64,000 nt of DNA from Paenibacillus tepidiphilus (GCF_008635795.1 NZ_VWRQ01000009.1:1-64000), one strand, 5' to 3'. Shown: positions 20,755 through 30,245, numbered from the stretch's first letter. Program-made: numbers and translations. The notes: generated by a model from the letters alone, not told the origin.

Positions 20755-22155
20755 TCAATACGCATTTTTGAAGCCGTTGCGGATGGTCTTGAAGATGATC
20801 CGGATATCAAACAGCAGCGACCAATTCTCGATATAGAATATATCGTGCTTGATCCGCTCCTCGATTGAAGTGTCGCCGCGCAGCCCGTTGCTCTGCGCCC
20901 AGCCGGTAATCCCCGGCCGCACGTGATGCTTGACCATATATTTGGGGATCTCTTCACGGAACTGCTGCACATAAAAGGGACGCTCCGGACGGGGACCCAC
21001 CACGCTCATCTGGCCAAACAGTACATTAAAGAACTGCGGCAGCTCATCAAGACTGGTGCGGCGGATAAAGCTGCCAAACCGGGTGCGGCGCGGGTCCTGC
21101 GGCGTGCTCCAGCCGGTGTCCTCTTCGCCGTCCTGCTGCATCCGCATAGAGCGGAATTTATACATCATGAAATTATGACGGTTCAGGCCGACCCGCTCCT
21201 GTTTGAAAATAATCGGACCCGGAGAGGTCAGACGCACACCAAGCGCGACCAGCAGCATCACCGGTGACATCATAATAATTGCAAATAAGGAGAAAATAAT
21301 ATCGAACGCCCGCTTGGCGACTTTGTTGCCCGTCATATCCAGCGGAATATCGCGTACATTAATCATCGGCATTCCGGCGAAGTTATCGAAGTACGGCCGG
21401 GCCGGCAGATAGTCGAAAAAGTCGGGAATAATCAGCGTGCGCACACCGGCTTTCTCACAAGCAGCGATAATCGCCGGATACTTGGAGTGTGCGTCGAGCG
21501 GAAGTGCCAGAATGACCTCATCCACCGGCAGCATCTCCAGCATTCCTTCCAGCTCATCAACCTTGCCGAGAATCGGCTTGTAACGCTGCGCCTCAATTCC
21601 GTCCCACCTATGATAGTCATCCAGGAAGCCGATCGTTTCGTATCCCAGCTCCGGATACTGCACCAGATTGTTGTAGAACCGCTTGCCGAGTGTGCCCGCC
21701 CCGATGATCAGCACGAACTGGCGGTTGTAGCCTTTTTGGCGGAGTGATTTCAGCATCTTCTTCAGCACATAACGGTACAGCATGATGGACAGGACATTGA
21801 AGCCCATATAGATGGCCAGGTATTGGCGGGAAACGTCGATTTCCTTCAGGAAGAACATCAGACCGAGCAGAATAAAGATCGCCATGATGTGTACCTGGAA
21901 TATTTTTAGAAACTCATCAACGAACCGCTTCTTGCGTTTAGGCAGGTACAGCGAAAGCAAGAATCCGATCATTACGGCTATAGCACCGTAGAGTAAGCTC
22001 CAGTATGCATACGATTCAACGGGCAGCGTGTTATAGGACTCCAGCCAGCCGCTTCTGAATTTCAGCCACCAGGCCGCCAGAAACGACAGCTGGATGACCA
22101 GGAAATCGGCCACCATATAGAGATTGGTCAGAAACTTCTGATTCCGGCGGATCAT
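20755..22155 (-). CDS. Undecaprenyl-phosphate sugar phosphotransferase (glycan initiation)
   Basis: A 466-residue polyprenyl glycosylphosphotransferase. About five N-terminal helices and a Rossmann-like central domain (IGAGTLGKRFYNNL) precede the catalytic C-terminal domain: KFRSMR, TSLDELPQFFNVL, MSVVGPRPERP and VRPGITGWAQ. Such enzymes move glucose-1-P or galactose-1-P from a UDP-sugar to undecaprenyl phosphate, the first step of repeat or chain assembly. Its ATG overlaps the stop of the upstream glycosyltransferase (ATGA). It probably initiates the polysaccharide made by this locus. The sugar specificity cannot be read. Confidence 0.93.
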   Translation of the reverse strand: MIRRNQKFLTNLYMVADFLVIQLSFLAAWWLKFRSGWLESYNTLPVESYAYWSLLYGAIAVMIGFLLSLYLPKRKKRFVDEFLKIFQVHIMAIFILLGLMFFLKEIDVSRQYLAIYMGFNVLSIMLYRYVLKKMLKSLRQKGYNRQFVLIIGAGTLGKRFYNNLVQYPELGYETIGFLDDYHRWDGIEAQRYKPILGKVDELEGMLEMLPVDEVILALPLDAHSKYPAIIAACEKAGVRTLIIPDFFDYLPARPYFDNFAGMPMINVRDIPLDMTGNKVAKRAFDIIFSLFAIIMMSPVMLLVALGVRLTSPGPIIFKQERVGLNRHNFMMYKFRSMRMQQDGEEDTGWSTPQDPRRTRFGSFIRRTSLDELPQFFNVLFGQMSVVGPRPERPFYVQQFREEIPKYMVKHHVRPGITGWAQSNGLRGDTSIEERIKHDIFYIENWSLLFDIRIIFKTIRNGFKNAY

Positions 22156-23105
22156 AATCTCACCTCGGTATTCGAATCTTGTCGACCGGTGTTCGTTCCG
22201 GTGCCAGAAAGACTTTGAGCCGGGGACGGGACCGCGCGTGGTGAAATCAAAGCGTTCTTGAGCAGTGAAAGTGCAAATTTGACGCCGACACCCGCATAGA
22301 CTACTCCATTAATCATAATGTTATAACGGCCGGCATAATGCTTCCGGTGAAATAAAATCATCGCCCGGTGGAACTCATACACAATCTTGAACGGTCTGCG
22401 CCGGGCGCTTCCGCCCTTGAGATGGACGATCGACGTCCGCGGGTAATAATAAATGCCCCATCCGGCCTCCTTGATGCGGTAGCACCAGTCCAAGTCCTCC
22501 CCATACATAAAGAACTCCTCATCCAGCCCGCCAACCTGCTCCAGCGTCTCCCGCCGAACCAGCATAAAAGCCCCCACCAACGCGTCAATTGCATATTCCT
22601 GATCAGGGTCGAGGTAACCGAGCTGGTAGCCATTAAATCTGGGCTTATCCGGGAACAGTCTGCTGAAGCCGAATGCGTAATAGAAAGACGCCATTGGGGT
22701 TGGAAATCCACGTTTACAGGCTTTGTCGAGGGAGCCGTCCGGCAGAATGATTTTGCAGCCAGCCGCTCCAAGGTCGGGACGCCGGTCCATCAAGGCCACC
22801 ATCGTCTCCAGCGTATCCTTCCGCACCACCGTATCGGAGTTAAGCAGCAATACATACCGGCCGGTTGACACTTCCATTCCCTGGTTATTGCCCTTGGCAA
22901 ATCCGACATTCTCCGTGTTGGCGATCAGCCGCACATCCGGGAACTCCTGCCGGATCATCTCCACCGAGTTATCATGGGAGTTGTTGTCTATTAGAATAAT
23001 TTCATAGGAAAAGCCTGTCTCCGAATCATAGACCGACCTGATACAATCCATCGTCAGGCGGCATGTGTTGTAATTGAGTATTAATATGCTTACATCTACA
23101 CTCAC
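22152..23105 (-). CDS. Family 2 glycosyltransferase (rhamnosyltransferase-like)
   Basis: A 317-residue inverting GT-A enzyme with the N-terminal VSILILNYNT, IDNNSHDNS, ENVGFAKGNN and the metal-binding LLNSDT, resembling WbbL-type rhamnosyltransferases. The acceptor part has EFFMYGEDLDWCYR. A C-terminal hydrophobic stretch may bind the membrane. The start is GTG 23105, ten nt after AGGAG. It is coupled to the sugar phosphotransferase gene by a 4-nt overlap, so it probably adds an early sugar to the lipid-linked primer. Confidence 0.88.
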   Translation of the reverse strand: MSVDVSILILNYNTCRLTMDCIRSVYDSETGFSYEIILIDNNSHDNSVEMIRQEFPDVRLIANTENVGFAKGNNQGMEVSTGRYVLLLNSDTVVRKDTLETMVALMDRRPDLGAAGCKIILPDGSLDKACKRGFPTPMASFYYAFGFSRLFPDKPRFNGYQLGYLDPDQEYAIDALVGAFMLVRRETLEQVGGLDEEFFMYGEDLDWCYRIKEAGWGIYYYPRTSIVHLKGGSARRRPFKIVYEFHRAMILFHRKHYAGRYNIMINGVVYAGVGVKFALSLLKNALISPRAVPSPAQSLSGTGTNTGRQDSNTEVRL

Positions 23106-23158
23106 TGCAATAACGCTCCTGACAAAATTAGTAATCTATCGACAACCATTATAACACA

Positions 23159-23197
23159 AAACCTCCCTCATAGGGACCGCCTATGAATGGGAGGTTT
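23159..23197 (-). terminator. Strong intergenic hairpin, probable terminator
   Basis: AAACCTCCC pairs with GGGAGGTTT, and TCATAGG pairs with CCTATGA inside it, around a 5-nt loop. The minus-strand side continues TTTTGTGTTATAATGG, so TATAAT (23153-23148) could also be a -10 for the following gene. The 180 nt from 23198 to 23378 hold nothing else recognisable. Confidence 0.6.
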
Positions 23198-23378
23198 ATG
23201 CAGAATGCAAGTGGATTAGGGAACAATAATGGAGCGGCTCGCTGATCCAGAGAATCCCTGTTGCGACACGCTCCCGACAATCTACCAGCCGAGAGTCTTA
23301 CGCATAGCTCTTCCGGTAACCGTCTTAATGCATTCAACATTTCGGCTTATACTATATTTCTTTCGGCCCGTACTACAG

Positions 23379-24473
23379 CTACTTTTCCCGCTGCTTCACC
23401 CGCTTTTGAATATACCTCCGCTTCCGCCGCAGCTCCTTGCGCTGCGACCAAAAGGTCGTCCAGGCTTTGAGCAACTGCGGTTCCCTCAGGAGCATATAAC
23501 CATTGGCGGCAATTTCGTACGGCAGCGAACATATGAGTGTAGGTAGAAGCGTACGCGCGGGTTCATTTTTATAGAGCATCTTGTAACGGTTAATATAGGA
23601 GATCCGCCGGATAAATAGCGCCTTGCCGCTGCGCCCCGCTGTCTTCCAGCCCCGCTCATGGTAGCCTACAGCTTCTGCATCGTAGAATGCGTTCCAGCCG
23701 AACAACTGCGCCCGCCAGGCAACATCCACATCTTCTTTATACGCAAAAAAATCTCCGTCAAAGAATTCATCCTCGACGCTGATATCCTCGATCATCCTCC
23801 GGGAATACATCGCCGCCGCTCCAGATACGCCAAACACAGTGCCCGAGTCCGGCCCCAGCGCCGCCGCTTCCCCCGCTCCCCGGTCAAACGCCCGCCGGGC
23901 CCGGTTCATCCGCAGCCCCGTACTGTCCAGCAGCGCCGGATTGGCTTTCAGGAGCAGCTTTCCCGTCGCACTGCCGATCCGCGAATCGGCTTCCATGACC
24001 GCAACCAGCCGTGATACATAATCAGGCGCCAGCTCCAAATCGGGATTAAGCACCAGCACGTAGTCCGTATCCGTGGCGGCAATCGCTTGATTGTGTGCGG
24101 GAGCGAAGCCGGTATTGATTGTATTTTCGATGAGGGTAAGCCCAGGGAGAGTAATGTAATGTCTCACTACCGGATGTTTCTCCATCAGCGGGTTCCCAGC
24201 CGATTCGTCTGAATTATGCCGCTCAGCCTTCGACAGTTGATCTCCTGTTTGGCTAATCATCGGCCCTTTCTGGAATGCTGCCTCTTGTTGCTGTGCTTCC
24301 ATCCCGCGGTACCACTCACGTACTCTGTCCGCTGAGCCATCGGTTGAGGCGTTATCCACCACAACCATCCGCTCTATCGGGTAATCCTGGGCAACCACCG
24401 CCTGAAGACAATCTATAATGTCGTCCCCGCTGTTGTAGGTAACGATATGTACGCTGACCGCTTTCATGTTCAT
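23379..24473 (-). CDS. Family 2 glycosyltransferase
   Basis: A 364-residue GT-A glycosyltransferase: VHIVTYNSGDD, VVDNASTDGS, NTGFAPAHN, VLVLNPDLE (metal-binding Asp) and FAYKEDVDVAWR. A hydrophilic insertion of about 50 residues (around residues 57-107) lies between the first two sequence blocks, longer than usual. The basic C-terminus (KRRYIQKRVKQ) may touch the membrane. The ATG follows GGAG at 6 nt. It is transcribed alone between two hairpins. Its substrates are unknown; rhamnose is plausible given rfbD/rfbB next door. Confidence 0.85.
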   Translation of the reverse strand: MNMKAVSVHIVTYNSGDDIIDCLQAVVAQDYPIERMVVVDNASTDGSADRVREWYRGMEAQQQEAAFQKGPMISQTGDQLSKAERHNSDESAGNPLMEKHPVVRHYITLPGLTLIENTINTGFAPAHNQAIAATDTDYVLVLNPDLELAPDYVSRLVAVMEADSRIGSATGKLLLKANPALLDSTGLRMNRARRAFDRGAGEAAALGPDSGTVFGVSGAAAMYSRRMIEDISVEDEFFDGDFFAYKEDVDVAWRAQLFGWNAFYDAEAVGYHERGWKTAGRSGKALFIRRISYINRYKMLYKNEPARTLLPTLICSLPYEIAANGYMLLREPQLLKAWTTFWSQRKELRRKRRYIQKRVKQREK

Positions 24474-24559
24474 TAGTAACTCCGCATCTTTACAAGATTG
24501 GTAATTCTATTCGTCCATTATATCGAAAACATTGCGGGTCTGCTATGCATGGGTCTGTC

Positions 24560-24598
24560 AAAGCAAAACTCCCGTACCGTCAGTCGCGGTCCGGGAGT
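24560..24598 (-). terminator. Terminator after rfbD
   Basis: ACTCCCG (24568-24574) pairs with CGGGAGT (24592-24598), followed on the minus strand by TTTTGCTTT. It ends the rfbB-rfbD pair. Confidence 0.75.
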
Positions 24599-24624
24599 GA
24601 TCTCATTACCTATTCGGCTAGTGT

Positions 24625-25494
24625 TTACTTCAATTCCAGCAAGAAATCCCGCAGACCTTCCCGCCATGGCCGGATATCCTGGAAACCATTCGTACGGATC
24701 GACAGATGCTCCATAACGGAATACTGCGGACGCGGCGCCGGACGCGGAAACTGTTCGGTCGTGCATGGCTCCAGCTTAGCGGTAAACTTAATTCCAAGAA
24801 GCTCCTCAGCTTCAGCAAAGATCGCCTGCGTAAACTCATACCAGGTGCAGGCTTCGCTGTTAGAGGCATGGTAGACTCCGTATTTCTCCGTTTGGATCAG
24901 CTCAAGTACAAAGCGGGCCAGATCAACGGTATAGGTCGGTGACCCCTTCTGATCGTCAACAACCTGGAGCAACGGCTTCTCCTGTCCCAGCTTCAGCATG
25001 GTCTTGACGAAATTGTTGCCGTATTTGCCGTACACCCAGGAAGTACGAACAATGAAGAATTTAGACGACAGCGACTGAACCAGAATCTCTCCGGCCCGTT
25101 TCGACTTGCCGTAAATGCTCTGCGGGTCTGTATTATCGTATTCGTGGTATGGCTTCGTACCCATGCCGTCGAATACATAATCGGTACTGATATATACCAG
25201 CTTCGCTCCGGCTTGCTCCGCAGCCAGTGCGACGTTTCGGCTTCCCGTGGCATTGATCAGATATGCGCCATCGATATCTGTCTCCGCGACATCTACTGCT
25301 GTGTGCGCAGCGCAATGAACTACGGCATCGGGCGCAAAGCCGCCAATTACTTCTTTGCACTGATCCAGATCGGTAATATCCATCTCCTGTCGGTCGCAGC
25401 CCATCACTTCATGACCCTGAGCAGTCAGCAGCAATACCAGGTCCTGACCCAACTGTCCCGCCGAACCGGTTACCAAAACCTTCAGCTTCGACAT
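24625..25494 (-). CDS. rfbD: dTDP-4-dehydrorhamnose reductase
   Basis: A 289-residue SDR that makes the last step to dTDP-L-rhamnose using NAD(P)H. It shows GSAGQLGQDL at the N-terminus, DVVHCAAHTAVD-type sequence, STDYVFDG and the catalytic YGKSKRAGE. The start is ATG 25494, overlapping the rfbB stop by one base (TAATG), with GGGGGA upstream. A 27-residue longer reading lies inside rfbB and is rejected. It forms a coupled pair with rfbB; rfbA and rfbC are 18 kb away on the other strand. Confidence 0.95.
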   Translation of the reverse strand: MSKLKVLVTGSAGQLGQDLVLLLTAQGHEVMGCDRQEMDITDLDQCKEVIGGFAPDAVVHCAAHTAVDVAETDIDGAYLINATGSRNVALAAEQAGAKLVYISTDYVFDGMGTKPYHEYDNTDPQSIYGKSKRAGEILVQSLSSKFFIVRTSWVYGKYGNNFVKTMLKLGQEKPLLQVVDDQKGSPTYTVDLARFVLELIQTEKYGVYHASNSEACTWYEFTQAIFAEAEELLGIKFTAKLEPCTTEQFPRPAPRPQYSVMEHLSIRTNGFQDIRPWREGLRDFLLELK

Positions 25495-26516
25495 TACAGC
25501 GAATCCCCCAGACGGCTGCCGTATTGAAGCGCGGCATACTTCTGATATTCGCCGGATTGAATCCGCGTCCACCACTCCTGGTTGTCGAGATACCAGCGGA
25601 TCGTTTCTTTGATGCCGGTCTCAAAGGTATGCTTTGGCTTCCAGCCCAGCTCACGCGTAATCTTCGTCGGATCAATGCCATAACGACGGTCATGTCCGGG
25701 GCGATCCTGGACATACGTAATGAGCGATTCCGGCTTGCCGAGCTCCTGCAGGATGGTCTTTACGATATGCACGTTGGTGCGCTCGTTGTTGCCTCCAATG
25801 TTGTAGACCTCGCCAATAACACCATTATGAATAACCAGATCAATGGCGCTGCAGTGGTCTTCAACGTACAACCAGTCACGGATATTAAGCCCGTCACCAT
25901 ACACAGGCAGAGCCCCGTCGTTTAGCGCACGCGAGATCATCAGCGGAATCAGCTTCTCCGGGAACTGATAAGGCCCGTAGTTATTCGAACAGCGTGTAAT
26001 GTTCACCGGCAGACCGAAAGTCTCATGGTAGGCACGGACCAGCATATCGCCGCCCGCTTTGCTGGCGGAATACGGACTGTTCGGCGTGAGCGGCGTTTCC
26101 TCCGTAAACAATCCGGTGGCACCCAGCGTTCCATACACCTCATCGGTGGACACCTGCACAAACTTGGTCACGCTGTATTTCTTGGCTGCATCCAGAAGCA
26201 CTTGCGTGCCCAGCACATTCGTCTTTACAAACACATCCGGCTCCAGAATACTCCGGTCCACATGCGACTCCGCCGCAAAATTGACCACCACATCCACACC
26301 CTGGCCAATCAGCTCATCCATCGCCTTTACATCGGTGATATCTGCTTTGACGAACGTATAGTTCGGGTGATTCTCCACCGACTTCAGATTCTCCAAATTG
26401 CCTGCATAAGTCAATGCATCCACATTGACAATTTGATAATCCGGGTGCTGCTGCAGCATGTATATTACGAAATTGCTGCCGATAAATCCGGCGCCGCCGG
26501 TGACGAGAAGTTTCAT
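25494..26516 (-). CDS. rfbB: dTDP-glucose 4,6-dehydratase
   Basis: A 340-residue extended SDR, second step of dTDP-L-rhamnose synthesis. It has the NAD site GGAGFIGSNF, FAAESHVDRSI, STDEVYGTLG, the catalytic YSASKAGGD and ITRCSNNYGPYQFPEKL. The ATG follows AAGGTGG. It leads the rfbB-rfbD unit. The gap to the next gene upstream carries that neighbour's terminator, so this pair has its own promoter, though none was clear enough to mark. Confidence 0.96.
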   Translation of the reverse strand: MKLLVTGGAGFIGSNFVIYMLQQHPDYQIVNVDALTYAGNLENLKSVENHPNYTFVKADITDVKAMDELIGQGVDVVVNFAAESHVDRSILEPDVFVKTNVLGTQVLLDAAKKYSVTKFVQVSTDEVYGTLGATGLFTEETPLTPNSPYSASKAGGDMLVRAYHETFGLPVNITRCSNNYGPYQFPEKLIPLMISRALNDGALPVYGDGLNIRDWLYVEDHCSAIDLVIHNGVIGEVYNIGGNNERTNVHIVKTILQELGKPESLITYVQDRPGHDRRYGIDPTKITRELGWKPKHTFETGIKETIRWYLDNQEWWTRIQSGEYQKYAALQYGSRLGDSL

Positions 26517-26725
26517 GGGATAACCACCTTTATAATAGAGTAAACCATCATACTGCCAATCTAGTCTGAGTACAGGATTATTTCATGATATGCTACGGTC
26601 ATTCACAAGGGAATGTATTCGCTGAGATTAACTTTAAGCACAGCCCATATGCAGGCGAGCCGTGACGGACATCGACAATAACATCCTAAAAGAACACCGG
26701 ACTGGACACGGATCAGCTTACCCCC

Positions 26726-26758
26726 AAAAAAACCGGTTGTCACAATGGACCACCGGTT
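26726..26758 (-). terminator. Strong terminator closing the AT-rich glycan operon
   Basis: AACCGGT (26731) pairs with ACCGGTT (26752-26758), followed on the minus strand by seven T residues. It lies about 75 nt after the last gene of the 26.8-39.8 kb operon. The rest of the 315-nt gap (26517-26831) holds no other recognisable feature. Confidence 0.88.
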
Positions 26759-26831
26759 CGAGTAAGCTTACGCTTTGAAGATCTAAAGGAGTGACTTTAT
26801 AACTAAACTCCTAATTTATAGTTTTGCTATT

Positions 26832-27653
26832 TCAGAGGGATTGAGTATATTTATTATCTTGAACCGTTACATTGGGATTATACTTTTGGAGAGCCAAATC
26901 CAACAATATCCTCATTAGAAGTATATTCCCTTTTAAAGGACTGATCTTCGTAGGAACTTTACCTTTCGGATAGGCTCTTGTAACAGGAATCTCTATTACC
27001 TTAGAGCCTATTCTGGCGCTCCTCACAGATAAATATGCCAAGAGCTCATAAGTATTAAATACTTTTCTGAAGGGTTGAACTTTTTCATTTAACAATAGTT
27101 TTGCTGAATGTGCTCTAAAGCCATTCGTAGTATCCGTATAATGAAACCCTGCAATTAACGAGATTACTGGAGCATGAATCAGCTTAATTGCCCACTTTCG
27201 AGATAGTGGTGTATTGATTTCTTTTCCGCCCGGAACGTATCTGGAACCTTGCACAAAATCATAACCTTCATTGAGTTTCTGTATAAAAGCCGGGATCGAT
27301 TCAATACTATCCTTGTTATTACCATCAACAGTCAGAACACCCTCATAACCTTGCTGAAGTGCGTATGCAAAGCCCATTCGAAGCTGTGCGCTTAATTTAC
27401 CCATATCTTTTTTTACAAGGAGCGCCTTTATGCCCGCACTTCTTAGAAAATCCAAATCTAAAGAACCATCTGTGCTACCGCCGTCTAATATAATTATATC
27501 TATTTCCTTAGAAAAAGCAGACATCTTAGTTAACTGTTTCTGTATTTTTTCCCCTTCGTTAATAACAGGAACACATATACAGTATTGACTTTTAGCGTTA
27601 TCATTCAGTTCAGTTGCTACATAATTAGGAACTTCCCAGTTTTCTTTGCTCAT
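26832..27653 (-). CDS. Polyprenyl-phosphate-type family 2 glycosyltransferase (DPM1-like)
   Basis: A 273-residue cytoplasmic glycosyltransferase of the DPM1/polyprenyl-phosphate mannosyltransferase type. It has CICVPVINEGE, ILDGGSTDGS, VLTVDGNNKD (metal site), QGSRYVPGG, and TDTTNGFRAHS, the counterpart of the usual TSGFR. No C-terminal helices are present. It would load a sugar onto undecaprenyl phosphate or a lipid-linked glycan. The start is taken at ATG 27653 after GGGGGGA; a GTG at 27686 inside the previous gene is possible. It is the last gene of the AT-rich operon. Confidence 0.82.
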   Translation of the reverse strand: MSKENWEVPNYVATELNDNAKSQYCICVPVINEGEKIQKQLTKMSAFSKEIDIIILDGGSTDGSLDLDFLRSAGIKALLVKKDMGKLSAQLRMGFAYALQQGYEGVLTVDGNNKDSIESIPAFIQKLNEGYDFVQGSRYVPGGKEINTPLSRKWAIKLIHAPVISLIAGFHYTDTTNGFRAHSAKLLLNEKVQPFRKVFNTYELLAYLSVRSARIGSKVIEIPVTRAYPKGKVPTKISPLKGNILLMRILLDLALQKYNPNVTVQDNKYTQSL

Positions 27654-27672
27654 TGCCCAGTAGTCCCCCCAA

Positions 27673-28485
27673 TTAATATAATTCACTCACAAAATTCAAA
27701 GCTCTTTTAACGCTTTCTATATTTGAAGGAAGTATTGCATTTTTCATTTCGATTGAGATGTAATTCTCATAATGTAACCCTTTTAATATTTTCGAAATTT
27801 CATGGTGATGATTATGTTTACCTGACCCTACTAACTCCAGATAAGGTTCACTGATATGGAAATGTGCTAAATACGGCAAACTTGCTTCAATTGATTCCGC
27901 AAAATTCTCTTCGTTCAGAATCAGTGCACCAGTATCCAAATGAAGCTGAAATCCGGGGTGATTCACTTCTTTGACTAGTTCTATTCCTTGCTGTGTATTT
28001 GTAACAAAGTCACAACCATACTGTTGTGGATTCGGTTCTATGCAGAACTTCAGATTATTATCTACAGCATACTGTCCTATTTCATAAAAAAAACCGCTGG
28101 CAATTGACAACTGTTCCGACTTACTCATACTTCTGGACAATCTATTTTTAGGAGAACCGAATACTACAGCTTTAATACCAAGTACTCCTGCCATTTCAAT
28201 TATTTTTTTCAGATATTTCTTCATTTGGTTCCGAGCATTTTCATCTTCAAATAAAGTTAATTGGGGTTGCCCGAATAGAAGGGATTGCATGGCAACAATT
28301 TTAATTCCTTGATCTTTACATTTCAGACGATAGTCTAAAATCTCTTCCCTTGAACAATCAATAGGTGTACTCCATATTTTTGTTGGAGCAAATTCCAAAG
28401 CAGTTATATTATAAGCATTAAGTAATTGGAATACAGTATCATCTTCTTCTGCATTCCAAGCAATATTTGAGATGGAGAGGTTCAT
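27673..28485 (-). CDS. TIM-barrel sugar-phosphate isomerase/epimerase family protein
   Basis: A 270-residue protein of the xylose-isomerase-like (AP endonuclease 2) TIM-barrel superfamily. Likely metal ligands are Glu in FCIEPNPQQYG, Asp/His in LHLDTGAL, His in HFHISEP and Glu in ISIEMK. Members isomerise or epimerise sugars, but the reaction cannot be set from sequence. It is coupled by a 4-nt overlap to the SDR upstream. Context suggests a step in making an unusual sugar for the polysaccharide. Confidence 0.8.
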   Translation of the reverse strand: MNLSISNIAWNAEEDDTVFQLLNAYNITALEFAPTKIWSTPIDCSREEILDYRLKCKDQGIKIVAMQSLLFGQPQLTLFEDENARNQMKKYLKKIIEMAGVLGIKAVVFGSPKNRLSRSMSKSEQLSIASGFFYEIGQYAVDNNLKFCIEPNPQQYGCDFVTNTQQGIELVKEVNHPGFQLHLDTGALILNEENFAESIEASLPYLAHFHISEPYLELVGSGKHNHHHEISKILKGLHYENYISIEMKNAILPSNIESVKRALNFVSELY

Positions 28486-29255
28486 AATCTAGCCCTCTCT
28501 TTATTAACAAACTCGCTTATTTCCAATAAGATTTCTTTCTTGTTTTTAAAGTACCCTTGTCCATGTTCATTATAAAAGTGACTATACCGACTCTGCATAT
28601 CATAAGATACAGGAGCATTATCCGTTTCATTATCAAATAATACAGACAATGAGGACTCTGCTACTTCCCTAGCGCTAACAGGCTCTGTTGTAAAGTTGAC
28701 CAAGAATAGAGAATGCGAAAGGGCAAGTTTAATATCGCTCCACAATGACTCCAAATTATAAAACTGAAATACACTTTTATGATGTGTTAAATGAAGACAA
28801 TTTGTATGAATAAGATCATAGATAAAGTTCTTTTTCAAACCCGGACCAAATAATCCTGGAAGTCTAACAACGAGATGGTTAGCAAATGTATCACGGACAA
28901 ATTCCTCCAGGTAGAATCTGTGGCGGCCATAAGGGGCCACCTCTTCTGGGTTAATCTCTGTATTTTCATCTACTCCTCTAGGATCTTTATATACATCCAC
29001 TGTAGATATAAGTATGAATTGCTTTGCACTAACTGTTTTCAAATAACCTTTAATGCTTTCTATATTTTTAAAATCTTCTTCAGGGTTTTGATTAGCCTTC
29101 CATTTGACCGCCGGAGCAGCGGCACAGACAATAAGATCATATTCTTTTCCTGTAATATCAGCAATATTTTTGGAATTATAGAGATCATTAAATGTAGTCT
29201 GTGCAAGTAAGGTGGAACCAACGTAACCAGTAAAACCAATTAAACAAGTTGACAA
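28482..29255 (-). CDS. NAD(P)-dependent epimerase/dehydratase (extended SDR), variant catalytic site
   Basis: A 257-residue Rossmann protein with GFTGYVG at the N-terminus, LIVCAAAPAVKW, STVDVYKDP and LVVRLPGLFGP, matching nucleotide-sugar SDRs. The active-site YxxxK appears as YGRHR, so Lys is replaced by Arg; activity may differ from the standard. It is somewhat shorter than typical extended SDRs (about 310). The start is TTG 29255 after GGGAGGGG. It overlaps the TIM-barrel gene by 4 nt and is probably in the same pathway. Confidence 0.78.
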   Translation of the reverse strand: MSTCLIGFTGYVGSTLLAQTTFNDLYNSKNIADITGKEYDLIVCAAAPAVKWKANQNPEEDFKNIESIKGYLKTVSAKQFILISTVDVYKDPRGVDENTEINPEEVAPYGRHRFYLEEFVRDTFANHLVVRLPGLFGPGLKKNFIYDLIHTNCLHLTHHKSVFQFYNLESLWSDIKLALSHSLFLVNFTTEPVSAREVAESSLSVLFDNETDNAPVSYDMQSRYSHFYNEHGQGYFKNKKEILLEISEFVNKERARL

Positions 29256-29270
29256 AGTATCCCCTCCCGA

Positions 29271-30245
29271 TTAAACAGAATAATTATCTTTATTACGTTC
29301 AACCAATTGTAAATGTTGTCTTTTTTCTTTATACATTTCTACAGAGCTTGTACTATAAAATGGCCGGTTCTGAATCTCGGTTAGGATTCTAGAAATATAC
29401 TCTCCAATAATTCCAAATATGAAGAATAGGCCTGCAAACCCAAATGAAATTAAAATCATTAGCGTAGTCCATCCTTCAACAACGGATTGATTGAAGAAAT
29501 AGTTATAAAGAGCATAGGCCCCCATAAGCAAAGAGAATCCAAAGAAAGCAATAGTTAAATAATGAGCAGCCTTTAAGCCCGCATTTGAAAACGAGACCAG
29601 TGCATCGATCGCCAGCGATACATTTTCCCGAGTAACCTTTTTGCTTTTTCCCTTAGATACAGATTCATAGGTTACTATACTCTTTGAGTAACCTGTCAGC
29701 TCGTATAGAGCTTTACGATACCGCACTTTTTCTTTTAGGTTTAACATTGAATTAAGCGCCCGGCGGGTAACAAGACGAATAGTTTCAGTTTGCAAAGAAA
29801 GCTTCATGTAAGACAAATTATTTAGCATTTTGTAAAACATTTTAGATTTCCAGTCTGTCGATCCCGAAGTTGCAGCTACAATGTCAAACCCTTTTTGTGT
29901 TGAAGTCTGGAAAATTTCATAAAGCAGTTCTATCGGATAATCTACTGCAGCGGACTCTATTTCAAAAACAAAATCGCCCATAGATTTATTTAATCCAGCC
30001 ATCATTGCATGTTCAACACCATGCTTTCTGGATAAATTAATAATAGTAGTATCCCCATGAATGAGTTTTATGGCTTCTCTGGCATTTGATAATGTAGCGT
30101 CTTGACTAAAATCATTGACAATGATCAGTTCATAACTTTTGAAGTGCCTGTCAAACAGCTGATCGAGTAAGATTAACGTCTGAGCCACAGTTGATTCATT
30201 GTTATGGACATAGAATACGACGGAAACAAAGACTTGCTCCTTCAT
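29271..30245 (-). CDS. CsbB/GtrB/ArnC-like glycosyltransferase with two membrane helices
   Basis: A 324-residue GT2 enzyme: VSVVFYVHNNE, IIVNDFSQDA and LSRKHGVEHAMMAG, then two C-terminal helices (about 225-250, 260-285) and the family tail GEYISRILTEIQNRP. Such enzymes transfer a sugar to undecaprenyl phosphate on the inner face, for flipping and later use outside. The metal-binding DAD/DSD position reads FEIESAA, lacking the usual aspartates, so the active site is altered or the donor unusual. The start overlaps the FAD oxidoreductase gene by 4 nt. Confidence 0.85.
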   Translation of the reverse strand: MKEQVFVSVVFYVHNNESTVAQTLILLDQLFDRHFKSYELIIVNDFSQDATLSNAREAIKLIHGDTTIINLSRKHGVEHAMMAGLNKSMGDFVFEIESAAVDYPIELLYEIFQTSTQKGFDIVAATSGSTDWKSKMFYKMLNNLSYMKLSLQTETIRLVTRRALNSMLNLKEKVRYRKALYELTGYSKSIVTYESVSKGKSKKVTRENVSLAIDALVSFSNAGLKAAHYLTIAFFGFSLLMGAYALYNYFFNQSVVEGWTTLMILISFGFAGLFFIFGIIGEYISRILTEIQNRPFYSTSSVEMYKEKRQHLQLVERNKDNYSV

